The position numbers and the translations under genes are program-made. From assembly GCA_027449965.1 (NCBI GenBank), contig DAIDKP010000013.1, forward strand, positions 124,001 through 188,000: 64,000 bases of DNA, given 5' to 3'. Under the pieces are notes generated by a model that searched no databases, was not told the DNA's origin, and saw only the letters and a list, made by a program, of their open reading frames with translations. The stretch's first letter is position 1, and each line of letters opens with the position of its first letter. The stretch is from Acidobacteriaceae bacterium. GTDB lineage: Bacteria > Acidobacteriota > Terriglobia > Terriglobales > Acidobacteriaceae. Positions 46,952 to 55,580 of the stretch are shown here, in pieces.

Positions 46952-48036
46952 TCTGCCCGCTCCTGCGTGGCGCGTTCGTGGAATCGCTGTATCGATGTTC
47001 GCAACTCCTCGAACTCCGTCGCCGTCGGCATCGCACTCATTCCTTTGCCCAGATGCTTTCTGCGCCATGCCGCCACGCGTCGCGCGCGCCGTTCCACCAT
47101 GGCACGATAGGCTGCTGATTGCTCGGCTTCTCGCAGCACCGCCTCAAATGCGCGCAGGATCAAATCCGACCGGTGACAGATCTCAATCACATCCATTCCT
47201 GCGTCCAGCGCCATCACCGCCGCCTCTTCAATCTGTCGCGCGCCGAGCACGCCGCCCATCTCCATATCGTCTGAGAAGATCAGTCCGCGATAGCCCACTC
47301 GCCCGCGCAGCACCCCCTCGATCCAAAACTTGGACAGACTCGCCGGCGTCGCGCCACCTTCCGTCTGTGGAAACGCGGCATGGCTCACCATCACCATCGG
47401 CAGCACGCTTCGCAGTGCATGAAACGGGGCGATATCCTCGTTCATCATCTGCTCAAAACTACGCTCAATTGCCGGCATCTGCTGGTGTGAGTCGAGCGTG
47501 CCGCCGCCCAGCCCCGGAAAGTGTTTGCCACAGCCGATCACGCCTTGCGAAGCCAGTCCGTTCAGAAATGATCGAGCATACGCGATTACTCCTTTTGCCT
47601 CCGCTGCCGCAGTCCGCGTTCCCATCACCTCGCGCGACTCCGGCAATCCCAGGTCCAGCACCGGCGCCAGCGTCGTATTCAACCCAAAGGCACACACGGC
47701 CTGCGCCGTCAAAATACCCTGTTCCTGCGCCAGTTTTGCACTCCCGCGTTGCGCCACGGCCTGTGCCGACGGCATGGGAGCCAGCGCCTCACGCAGCCGA
47801 TCCACCGTGCCACCTTCCACATCTACGCATCGCATTGCATCCGCAGCGCACTGCGCGGATGCAGCCTCCAGCAACGCTCGTGTCTGCCGCGCGTCGTGGA
47901 TGTTGCGACGAAACAGAATGATGCCCGCAGGGCGCACCACGCGGAGCCACGCGCTCTCCATCGCGCTCAACTCTGTCGTCTCCAGCCCCACCACCATCAG
48001 GCTTCCCACTGCCGCACGCAGACTCGTCTTCGTCAC
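46948..48036 (-). CDS. nagZ: Beta-N-acetylglucosaminidase NagZ-like (GH3)
   Basis: Cytoplasmic glycoside hydrolase family 3 enzyme that removes GlcNAc from anhydromuropeptides. The NagZ signature KHFPGLGGGTLDSH (171-184) supplies the catalytic His/Asp pair, and FSDDMEMG contains nucleophile Asp256. At 362 residues it is a single-domain NagZ-type protein and has no signal peptide. The start is GTG 48036, overlapping the mutS stop as GTGA. The product would feed anmK, encoded next. Confidence 0.92.
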   Translation of the reverse strand: MTKTSLRAAVGSLMVVGLETTELSAMESAWLRVVRPAGIILFRRNIHDARQTRALLEAASAQCAADAMRCVDVEGGTVDRLREALAPMPSAQAVAQRGSAKLAQEQGILTAQAVCAFGLNTTLAPVLDLGLPESREVMGTRTAAAEAKGVIAYARSFLNGLASQGVIGCGKHFPGLGGGTLDSHQQMPAIERSFEQMMNEDIAPFHALRSVLPMVMVSHAAFPQTEGGATPASLSKFWIEGVLRGRVGYRGLIFSDDMEMGGVLGARQIEEAAVMALDAGMDVIEICHRSDLILRAFEAVLREAEQSAAYRAMVERRARRVAAWRRKHLGKGMSAMPTATEFEELRTSIQRFHERATQERAE

Positions 48037-50681
48037 AGTTGCCCGCCTTCTGCGCCACCCGATTCGTTCAACTCCTGCTTGAGTTCCTCCAGCAGATTCA
48101 GCGCCTGCAGTGGCGTCAGCGCGTTGATCTCTGTCTCTCGAATGCGATCCACAATCCGTTGCGAAAGCGGAGTAAACATGGTCATCTGCAACGGCGCTGC
48201 TTCTTCCACCTGTACACTGCGTCGCTCCTGTTTTTCATGCTGGCGCAGCACATGCCGCGCCCGCTCCAGCACCGCTCTGGGCAAGCCTGCCAGACGTGCC
48301 ACTTCGATTCCATAACTCTTCGACGCCGCCCCCGGCTCAATCGTATGAAGAAACGTGATCTGTCCTCCTGAGTCTTTGACCGCGACGCGCAGATTCTGTG
48401 CTCGCTTCAGCGTCTCCGCCAGCATGGTCAGCTCGTGATAATGTGTGGCAAACAACGTGCGTCCGCCGATCTCAGCGTGAAGAAATTCAACCGCCGCCCA
48501 CGCCAGTGACAGCCCGTCAAAGGTTGCCGTGCCGCGCCCCATCTCGTCCAGCAGAATCAGCGAACGCCGGGTCGCCGTATTCAGAATCGTCGCCGTCTCC
48601 GTCATCTCCACCATGAATGTCGAGCGCCCGCGCGCCACGTTGTCGCTCGCTCCAATGCGCGTAAAAATCCTGTCCACCAGTCCAAAGCGCATTGCGTTGG
48701 CCGGCACAAAGCTACCCATCTGCGCCATCAGCACCAGCATCGCCGCCTGTCGCAGATAGGTACTTTTTCCGCCCATATTCGGTCCTGTAATCAGCAGCAG
48801 GCAGGGGCCATCGACATGCAGATACAGATCATTTGGAATGAATCGCTCAACCCCGCCAACGCGCATCGCCTGTTCGATCACAGGATGTCTGCCCGCCTTG
48901 GCTTCCAGCACAATGTCATCGCTGAGCTGCGGACGCACATACCCCCGCTCAATGGCATTCTGCGCAAAGCAGGCCAGCATATCCACCTCCGCCACTGTTG
49001 CCGCGCTTCTGCGAATTCTCCCTGCACCGTCCAGTACCTTCTGGCGCAGTGCAGCAAAAAGCATCTTTTCCAACTCCACGGAGCGCTCCTGCGCGCTCAG
49101 CACTTCACGCTCATAGGCTTTCAGCTCCGGCGTGGTAAAACGCTCCGCATTCACCAGCGTCTGCTTGCGTTCATAGTCCGTCGGCGCCAGCGCAAGATTG
49201 CTTTTGCTGATCTCAATGTAGTACCCAAAGACCGAGTTGTAGCGTACCTTCAGCGATCCAATGCCTGTCCGTGCCCGCTCTCGTTCTTCAATCGTCGCAA
49301 TCGACTGCCTGGCATCGCGACTCAATCCGCGCAGCCGATCCAGTTCTTCATGAACACCCTCGACGATCACCCCGCCATCGGCCAGTGTCAGCGGCGGTTC
49401 GGCTACCAGCGTCGACCGTATCGCCGCTACCAGATCTTCCAGCGGGTCCAGTTGCTCGCTCAGTTGCCGCCATCGTTTTGCCTGCCATCGCCTCAGCAGT
49501 CTCAGAGTCTCCGGCAGTTGCTGCGCGCTGGCAGCAATCGCCACCAGATCACGTGGTCCTGCGCTGTCCAGTGCGACTCGCGCCAACAACCTCTCCATAT
49601 CCAGAATTCCGCGCATCGTTTCGCGCAACGTCTCGCGCTGAATCAGATCCTGCGTCGCCTCTTCCACCGCTTCATATCGGGCTTCAATCGCTGCTGCGTC
49701 TGACAGCGGACGCAGAATGGTCGCTCGCAGCAGCCGCTTTCCCATCGCCGTCACACATTGGTCGAGCGTTCGCCACAGCGTCGTTTTCTGGTCTTGCCCT
49801 GTTACCAGCGGCTCCACCAGTTCCAGATTTCTCACCGTCACCTGGTCCATCTGCAAACCGCTCGCGCGCTCCACAAATCGCAGCGTATCCAGAGGAGCCA
49901 TCTCCATCTTTTGCGTCGCCTGTACGTAATGCACAATCGCACCGGCCGCCGATGTTGCCGCCATGTGCTCGGCCAGTCCAAATCCTTCCAGTGACTGCAC
50001 CCCGAGTTGTCGTTCCAGCAACGCAACAGCGTGCTGAGGCGTCCACACCCAGGCTTCCAGACGAGTGCGCGCTACCGTCGTCTCCAGCGCCGCATCCACC
50101 TCCGCCGACTCGGGCATCTCGGCATCCAGCAAAACTTCACTGGGCTGCGCCTTCTGCAACTCGTCCAGCATCGCCGCCGATGCGCCCGCGCCCCGCTGCT
50201 CCATGGCCACGAACTCGCCGGTTGAAAGATCCAGCAGCGCCAGTCCTGCGGCATCCTTTGTCACGCGCAGAGCCGCCAGATAGTTGTTTCGCCCCTGCTC
50301 CAGCGTTGCGTCCACCGCTGTTCCCGGCGTGAAGACGCGCGTCACCTCGCGCCGCACAATCTTCTTTGCGAGCTTGGGATCTTCCATCTGTTCGCACACG
50401 GCCACCTTGAAGCCCTTGCGCAGCAATCGCGTCAGATAGTTCTCCACCGCGTGATACGGCACCCCGCACATTGGAACAGCTCGTTCACGGTCTCGCGCCG
50501 TCAGCGTAATCTGCAACTCACGACTCGCCGTGATCGCGTCTTCATAGAAAAGTTCATAAAAATCACCCATGCGAAAAAACAGCAGCGCATCCGGATGGGC
50601 GCGTTTGGCTGCTGCATATTGCTGCATCGCCGGGGTCAACGGAGCGGAGGCCTTCACGCTCTCCGTCCCACCGGCATTCAT
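48033..50681 (-). CDS. mutS: DNA mismatch repair protein MutS
   Basis: Recognises mismatches and starts methyl-independent or nick-directed repair. The mismatch-probing Phe-x-Glu is in MGDFYELF (Phe41, Glu43). Walker A GPNMGGKS is at 633-640, with downstream LLDEMGRGTATFDG and ATHYHEL motifs. At 882 residues from ATG 50681 it is close to the usual MutS1 length; an upstream frame to 50840 would add an unconserved leader. It heads a four-gene overlapping operon whose other members concern the cell wall, an unusual partnership. Confidence 0.96.
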   Translation of the reverse strand: MNAGGTESVKASAPLTPAMQQYAAAKRAHPDALLFFRMGDFYELFYEDAITASRELQITLTARDRERAVPMCGVPYHAVENYLTRLLRKGFKVAVCEQMEDPKLAKKIVRREVTRVFTPGTAVDATLEQGRNNYLAALRVTKDAAGLALLDLSTGEFVAMEQRGAGASAAMLDELQKAQPSEVLLDAEMPESAEVDAALETTVARTRLEAWVWTPQHAVALLERQLGVQSLEGFGLAEHMAATSAAGAIVHYVQATQKMEMAPLDTLRFVERASGLQMDQVTVRNLELVEPLVTGQDQKTTLWRTLDQCVTAMGKRLLRATILRPLSDAAAIEARYEAVEEATQDLIQRETLRETMRGILDMERLLARVALDSAGPRDLVAIAASAQQLPETLRLLRRWQAKRWRQLSEQLDPLEDLVAAIRSTLVAEPPLTLADGGVIVEGVHEELDRLRGLSRDARQSIATIEERERARTGIGSLKVRYNSVFGYYIEISKSNLALAPTDYERKQTLVNAERFTTPELKAYEREVLSAQERSVELEKMLFAALRQKVLDGAGRIRRSAATVAEVDMLACFAQNAIERGYVRPQLSDDIVLEAKAGRHPVIEQAMRVGGVERFIPNDLYLHVDGPCLLLITGPNMGGKSTYLRQAAMLVLMAQMGSFVPANAMRFGLVDRIFTRIGASDNVARGRSTFMVEMTETATILNTATRRSLILLDEMGRGTATFDGLSLAWAAVEFLHAEIGGRTLFATHYHELTMLAETLKRAQNLRVAVKDSGGQITFLHTIEPGAASKSYGIEVARLAGLPRAVLERARHVLRQHEKQERRSVQVEEAAPLQMTMFTPLSQRIVDRIRETEINALTPLQALNLLEELKQELNESGGAEGGQL

Positions 50682-50844
50682 AGTTGTCTCAATATCTGTC
50701 ACGTTTGCAGTCCAGCTTAAACCGCCTCCAGTCTCGCGCGATAGCCAATCCACGGAATCGCAAATCCTACGGGATCGCCAAACCCGGCTCAGCACGCATG
50801 GATAGCCTGTTCCAGATAGCCCGGCATTTCCTGTCTGCATCGCG

Positions 50845-50867
50845 TGTGACAGAGGTCACAGTATACT
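50845..50867. promoter_or_regulatory. Crp/Fnr-like palindrome with an overlapping TATACT
   Basis: TGTGACAGAGGTCACA (50845-50860) fits the TGTGA-N6-TCACA pattern of Crp/Fnr-family sites exactly. It abuts the 10-bp palindrome CAGTATACTG (50859-50868), which includes TATACT (50862-50867), a -10-like hexamer readable on both strands. It lies between divergent mutS and hemX. A factor bound here would cover the -35 region, so repression of the hem operon is more likely than activation. Confidence 0.5.
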
Positions 50868-50898
50868 GTCTAAGGGGCAAACTACTCTCTTGACAGGC

Positions 50899-51741
50899 AT
50901 GTATCTGGTTTGGCTCAGAGTCGCGACGGTGCTTTACGCAATTGCCAGTCTTGCGGCTTTGCCCGCTGTTCTTTATTCCTTTCCGCGTTGGCGACGCATC
51001 TGCATGCCCGTTGCCGTCCTGGCTTTTTTCTTCCATTTTGTCTCCGCTTCGGAGATGCTGGGTCTGGCACATCGCTGGCTTCCCGTCGGCTACGGCGAAA
51101 TTGAGTCGCTGCTCGGTCTGCTGATCGCTGCCATCTTCCTGCTCATTCGCGCCATCTACGGCACGGTTTCCTTTGGCATCTTTGCGCTTCCGGCCTCGTT
51201 CCTTCTGGTTTTTGTGCCTGCACTGGGCGATGCACGGTATACCTTCCCATCTTCCGGTGTGCGCGTCGGCTGGCTGGTCATTCACATCGGCTTCCTGCTT
51301 GCCGCCTATGCCTGTCTGGCCTTCAGCATGGTCGCCAGCTTTCTTTATCTGGCGCAGGAACGTCACATCAAGCAGCACTTCTCTGCGCGAGGAAAACCAC
51401 CAGTCTCCAGCACCTTTATGCGCGATTGGCTGCCACCTCTCGACACTCTGGAGCGCATCGCTCACGCAACGCTGCTCTTCGGCTTTCCCTGCATGACCAT
51501 GGGGCTTTTTGTGGGTTGCCTGCTCGCTCAGGAAAGCGTGGGCCCGGCTTATTTCTTCGATCCCAAAGTTCTTCTTTCCTTTGCCATGTGGGTGCTCTAT
51601 GTCGTCCTGCTTTACATCCGTCTCAGCAACGGATGGCGCGGACGCAAAGCGGCATTTCTTTCAAGCGGCGTCTTTCTGGTCATGATGCTGGTCTGGGCCG
51701 CCAATCAATTCAGCCAGGTTCACAGGTTCCCCGTGCCATGA
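50899..51741 (+). CDS. hemX: HemX/CcsA-like membrane protein
   Basis: A 280-residue inner-membrane protein with about eight helices, resembling the cytochrome c assembly (CcsA/HemX) family. The conserved part VRVGWLVIHIGFLLAAYACLAFSMVASFLYL contains a histidine in the helix that could bind haem. In Bacillus, HemX lowers the level of glutamyl-tRNA reductase; the position directly before hemA supports the same link here. TTG 50890 and ATG 50899 are both possible starts. Its TGA overlaps the hemA ATG. Confidence 0.82.
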   Translation: MYLVWLRVATVLYAIASLAALPAVLYSFPRWRRICMPVAVLAFFFHFVSASEMLGLAHRWLPVGYGEIESLLGLLIAAIFLLIRAIYGTVSFGIFALPASFLLVFVPALGDARYTFPSSGVRVGWLVIHIGFLLAAYACLAFSMVASFLYLAQERHIKQHFSARGKPPVSSTFMRDWLPPLDTLERIAHATLLFGFPCMTMGLFVGCLLAQESVGPAYFFDPKVLLSFAMWVLYVVLLYIRLSNGWRGRKAAFLSSGVFLVMMLVWAANQFSQVHRFPVP

Positions 51742-53084
51742 ATCTCATCCTGCTTGGCATCAACCACAAAACGGCGCCCATCGAACTGCGCGAGCGCGTC
51801 GCGATTCCGCGCGAGCGGATTGCCGATTTTTCGCGTCAGCTCACTGCCGCCACCGGCATCCGCGAATCCATGATTCTCTCTACCTGTAACCGCGTAGAGA
51901 TTCTCGCAACCGCTGATTCAGCCAACGCGCATCCTGATGCGAACATGGACCGTTTCCTTGCCGACCACTTCGCCATTGACCCTGCTGAACTTGCGCCGCA
52001 TCTTTATCAGTTCCACGATGTCGCCGCTGTACGTCATCTCTTTCGCGTCGCTGCCAGTCTTGATTCCATGGTGATCGGCGAGTCGCAGATTCTTGGCCAG
52101 GTCAAAGACGCCTACAACCTCGGTCGCGAACTCGGAACCATCGCCTCCGAGCTTGACCCGCTTCTGCAATCCGCGTTTGCCGCCGCAAAAAAAGTTCGCA
52201 CGGAGACGGAGATTGGGAGCACGACGGTCTCCATCGCTTCGGTTGCCGTTGATCTTGCACGCAAGATCTTCGGCTCGCTCAGCGGCAAGACTATCTTCCT
52301 CGTCGGCGCCGGCAAGATGAGTGAACTCGCTGCGAGACACCTCGTTGCCCAGGGAGCAAGCTCCATCCTTCTCACCAATCGCACACGCCAGCGGGCCGAT
52401 GCCATGGCCACGCATTTCACCGGCTCCGTTCGCCCCCGTGTGGTTGATTGGGAGTCCATCTATGATGCCGCCAGCCAGGCTGACATCCTCATTACCTCCA
52501 CCGGCGCGCCTCATCCCATCTTCACACGCGAACACGCGCAGGCCTTTCTGCAAAAGCGCCGGAATCGTCCGATGTTTTTCATCGATATCGCCGTCCCCCG
52601 CGACGTTGATTCTTCGGTCAATCGGCTGGAAGGCATCTTCCTGTACGATATCGACGATCTGCAATCCGTCGCCGCCACGCACCTCGCCGAGCGCACCCGA
52701 GAAGCCTCTGATGCGGAGGCCATGATCGCTGCTGAGGTCGAGCGTTTTCAGCAGCGTCTGCGCACCGTCGATATCGCTCCCCTCATCATCGCCCTTCAAC
52801 AGCGCGCAGAAGAACTCCGTCTCGCTGAGATGCGCCGTATGCAGGCTCGCCTGGCCACGCTCACCCCCGAGCAGTCCTCCGCTGTCGAAGCCATTTGTCG
52901 ATCCATGATCAATAAACTTCTGCACCCCACGCTTCAGGCGCTCAAGCAGGCTGCGCGCACCGGCGATAACGATCGCATCGCCTCCATTCGCGCCGAGTGG
53001 TCGCTGCCGGAAAACTTCACCAGCGCACAAGCATCTGTCGTTGAATCTTCCGATCAGCTTGTCGCCTCTCGGAGTCGCTCATGA
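51738..53084 (+). CDS. hemA: Glutamyl-tRNA reductase
   Basis: First committed enzyme of C5-pathway tetrapyrrole synthesis: reduces glutamyl-tRNA to glutamate-1-semialdehyde with NADPH. The catalytic Cys50 is in SMILSTCNRVEIL, HSVLF-type features (VRHLFRVAASLDSMVIGE) follow, and the NADPH fold includes KTIFLVGAGKMSELAARHL. At 448 residues it is full length. Its ATG overlaps the hemX stop, and its end overlaps hemC, so the four hem genes are translationally coupled. The next-step enzyme hemL is not in the window. Confidence 0.96.
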   Translation: MNLILLGINHKTAPIELRERVAIPRERIADFSRQLTAATGIRESMILSTCNRVEILATADSANAHPDANMDRFLADHFAIDPAELAPHLYQFHDVAAVRHLFRVAASLDSMVIGESQILGQVKDAYNLGRELGTIASELDPLLQSAFAAAKKVRTETEIGSTTVSIASVAVDLARKIFGSLSGKTIFLVGAGKMSELAARHLVAQGASSILLTNRTRQRADAMATHFTGSVRPRVVDWESIYDAASQADILITSTGAPHPIFTREHAQAFLQKRRNRPMFFIDIAVPRDVDSSVNRLEGIFLYDIDDLQSVAATHLAERTREASDAEAMIAAEVERFQQRLRTVDIAPLIIALQQRAEELRLAEMRRMQARLATLTPEQSSAVEAICRSMINKLLHPTLQALKQAARTGDNDRIASIRAEWSLPENFTSAQASVVESSDQLVASRSRS

Positions 53085-54004
53085 TGCGCATCGGCACACG
53101 CGGCTCACAACTCGCGCTCTGGCAGGCGCATCACATCGCCGATCGCCTCCGTTCGCTGGGGCATGAAGTCACGATTGAAGTCATCCGCACCACCGGCGAC
53201 CGACTGCAGGAGGTCACCTTCGCCGAGGTTGGAACCAAAGGCATGTTCACGCTGGAGATTGAGCAGGCTCTTGCCGAGGGTCGCATCGACCTGGCCGTTC
53301 ACAGCCTCAAGGACCTGCCCACCACACTCCCGGACGGATTCACGCTCGCTGCCACGCCGCCTCGTGTCGATCCGCGCGACGTACTGGTCTCCGTTCACTA
53401 TGCTTCGCTGAACGATCTTCCCGCCGCCGCACGAATCGGAACCAGCAGCCTGCGTCGGCGTTCGCAACTGCTTGCTCAACGCCCCGATCTTCAAACAATG
53501 GAATTTCGCGGCAATGTCGACACGCGTCTGCGCAAACTTGCCGAGGGTCAGGTCGATGCCATCCTGCTTGCTGCTGCCGGACTGGATCGGTTGGATAAAA
53601 CCGAATGGCTGCGCGAGAGACTGGCTCCGGAGATTCTCTGTCCCGCTGCCGGCCAGGGCGCGCTCGGCATTGAGGCTCGCATCGACGATGCCGCTACCCT
53701 GGCCGCACTGGCTCCGCTCGACGATCCTGCCACGCGCTTCGCCGTCACCGCGGAACGCACCGCGCTGGCCGCGCTCGGTGGTGGCTGCCAGGTGCCAGTC
53801 GGTGTCCACTGCCGTCCGCACTCCGAAAATCGATGGCAGATCCTCGCCGTTGTCGCTCATCCCTCGGGCCGTCCGATCCTCCGGGCTGAATCCACCGGTA
53901 CAGACGCCATCGCTCTGGGCTGCGCCGTCGCCGAGCAGTTGCTGGCTAACGGCGCGGTCGATCTCCTGGCTCACGCTGCTCCACCGGGAGTGGCACATCC
54001 GTGA
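53081..54004 (+). CDS. hemC: Porphobilinogen deaminase
   Basis: Polymerises four porphobilinogens to hydroxymethylbilane. Cys236 in ALGGGCQVPVG is the attachment site of the dipyrromethane cofactor. Other family segments are MRIGTRGSQLALWQA, HSLKDLP and IGTSSLRRRSQL. Length 307 is normal. Two consecutive ATGs begin at 53081; the first overlaps the hemA stop. hemD follows with a GTGA overlap. Confidence 0.96.
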   Translation: MMRIGTRGSQLALWQAHHIADRLRSLGHEVTIEVIRTTGDRLQEVTFAEVGTKGMFTLEIEQALAEGRIDLAVHSLKDLPTTLPDGFTLAATPPRVDPRDVLVSVHYASLNDLPAAARIGTSSLRRRSQLLAQRPDLQTMEFRGNVDTRLRKLAEGQVDAILLAAAGLDRLDKTEWLRERLAPEILCPAAGQGALGIEARIDDAATLAALAPLDDPATRFAVTAERTALAALGGGCQVPVGVHCRPHSENRWQILAVVAHPSGRPILRAESTGTDAIALGCAVAEQLLANGAVDLLAHAAPPGVAHP

Positions 54005-54798
54005 TCGCCTCATCCGACCACGACAAACTCGCCTCCATTGCAGGTCGCCGCATCCTTGTCACCCGTGCTCCACACCAGGCTTCTGAACTCACCCTTGGCC
54101 TGCGCGCTCTCGGTGCTATTCCGGTCGAAGTCCCGGTCCTTGAGATCGCTCCGCCGCAGAGTTTTTCTTCGCTGGATGATGCGCTCCAGGCTCTCGGCAG
54201 CTTTCACTGGATCGTCTTCACCAGCGCCAACGCCGTCCGCGCTTTCGTCGCCCGCGCTGCGGAGATGGGACGGACCCACCTCACTTCCGCTGCCGCCATC
54301 GCCTGCATCGGGCGCTCCACCGCTTCCGCAGCGCGCGATGCCGGCTTCGCCGTTTCGCTTGTACCGGCTCAAGCCGTAGGGGAATCTCTCGCCGCTGAAC
54401 TTGTTCCACACGTCGCCTCGCGCCGTGTTCTGCTTATCCGCGCCGAGGTTGCGCGCGACATTCTTCCGGAAGCGTTGCACGATGCGGGCGCTTCGCTGAC
54501 GATCGCGGAAGCCTACCGGAATTGCGTCCCGCAGACGTCCGTTCCTCTGCTCGCACAGGCCGTGGGGCAGGGAATCGATGCCGCCATCTTCACCAGTTCC
54601 TCCAGCGTCACACACCTCGCCGCGCTCGCCCGCGCTGCCGCGCTGCCATTTCCGCTGCCCCGTGTCGCAGCCGTCTCCATCGGACCCATCACCTCAGCCA
54701 CGCTCCGCGAACACAACTGGCCACCCGCCGCCGAAGCCGCAGCAGCCGACATCCCCTCACTCGTCGCCGCTCTTGTCGCTCACTTCGCCGCTCGATGA
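54001..54798 (+). CDS. hemD: Uroporphyrinogen-III synthase
   Basis: Closes and isomerises hydroxymethylbilane to uroporphyrinogen III. The family is poorly conserved, but the two-domain pattern is clear: RRILVTRAPHQASELTLGLRALGA, IVFTSANAVRAF, RVLLIRAEVARDILPEAL, YRNCVP and AIFTSSSSVTHL. Length 265 is normal. It starts with GTG overlapping the hemC stop and ends the hem operon, facing nth. Confidence 0.92.
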   Translation: MIASSDHDKLASIAGRRILVTRAPHQASELTLGLRALGAIPVEVPVLEIAPPQSFSSLDDALQALGSFHWIVFTSANAVRAFVARAAEMGRTHLTSAAAIACIGRSTASAARDAGFAVSLVPAQAVGESLAAELVPHVASRRVLLIRAEVARDILPEALHDAGASLTIAEAYRNCVPQTSVPLLAQAVGQGIDAAIFTSSSSVTHLAALARAAALPFPLPRVAAVSIGPITSATLREHNWPPAAEAAAADIPSLVAALVAHFAAR

Positions 54799-54822
54799 AG
54801 ACAAATGCCCGCGCACAACTTT

Positions 54823-54858
54823 TCGGCTCAAGATATCCAGTCGGCTCAAGATCTCCAG
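54823..54858. repeat. Tandem 18-bp duplication at the nth 3' end
   Basis: TCGGCTCAAGATATCCAG (54823-54840) is followed at once by TCGGCTCAAGATCTCCAG (54841-54858), differing at one base. The second unit includes the last codons and stop of nth. It looks like a recent slip duplication that placed a second stop-like segment downstream. Confidence 0.75.
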
Positions 54859-55580
54859 GTTTTGTCCTTGGCCGTGCAGAGCTTCTCCAAATGGCACTCC
54901 GCGCACCTCGGCTTCCGCGCCACACACACCGCGCGTCCGTGGTGAATCACCTCATGCGAAAACCCGATCCAGCGCTCGCGCGGAATCACCCGCATCAGTT
55001 CCTGTTCCACCTTCTGCGGTGTCTCCCCGCGCGCCAGCCCCAGCCTGCGCGCAATGCGAAAGACATGCGTATCCACCACCACGCCCTCGGCCTTGCCGAA
55101 CGCCACGCCCAGCACCACATTCGCTGTCTTCCGCGCCGCGCCAGGAACCATCAGCAACTCGTCCATCGTCTGCGGCACCTTGCCGCCAAACGTCGCTGAG
55201 ATCACGCGTCCCGCGCCTTGAATCGACTTCGCCTTGTTGTGATAAAAACCCGTCGTGCGGATCAGCGATTCAAGCGCCTCAATCGGTGCCGCCGCCATCG
55301 CCTCCGGTGTCGGATACGTGGCAAACAACTCCGGCGTCACCATGTTCACGCGCACATCCGTACACTGCGCCGACAGAATCGTCGCTACCAGCAGCTCCCA
55401 CGGCGAACGATGATCGAGCGCACAACGCGCCTCGCCATACCGCTCATGCAACAGCCGCACAATCTCTGCCACTCGCTCCGCCGCAAGCTCAGCGCGTTGG
55501 CTGCGCTTTCCCGCGCCGCCCGCTTTTGCGGGCTTTCGCGCTGCGGTTGTCGTCGGCTTCACAGCGTTCCGGCCAGCCAT
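54846..55580 (-). CDS. nth: Endonuclease III
   Basis: DNA glycosylase/AP lyase for oxidised pyrimidines. The helix-hairpin-helix is LMVPGAARKTANVVLG with catalytic Lys151, the catalytic Asp170 is in VVDTHVFR, and the 4Fe-4S ligands are Cys219, 226, 229 and 235 (C-x6-C-x2-C-x5-C). The first 30 residues are Lys/Ala-rich, an extra basic tail before the usual start of the domain. The start at 55580 overlaps the end of hemQ by 22 nt, so the two are cotranscribed. Its 3' end lies in a tandem duplication. Confidence 0.95.
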   Translation of the reverse strand: MAGRNAVKPTTTAARKPAKAGGAGKRSQRAELAAERVAEIVRLLHERYGEARCALDHRSPWELLVATILSAQCTDVRVNMVTPELFATYPTPEAMAAAPIEALESLIRTTGFYHNKAKSIQGAGRVISATFGGKVPQTMDELLMVPGAARKTANVVLGVAFGKAEGVVVDTHVFRIARRLGLARGETPQKVEQELMRVIPRERWIGFSHEVIHHGRAVCVARKPRCAECHLEKLCTAKDKTWRS

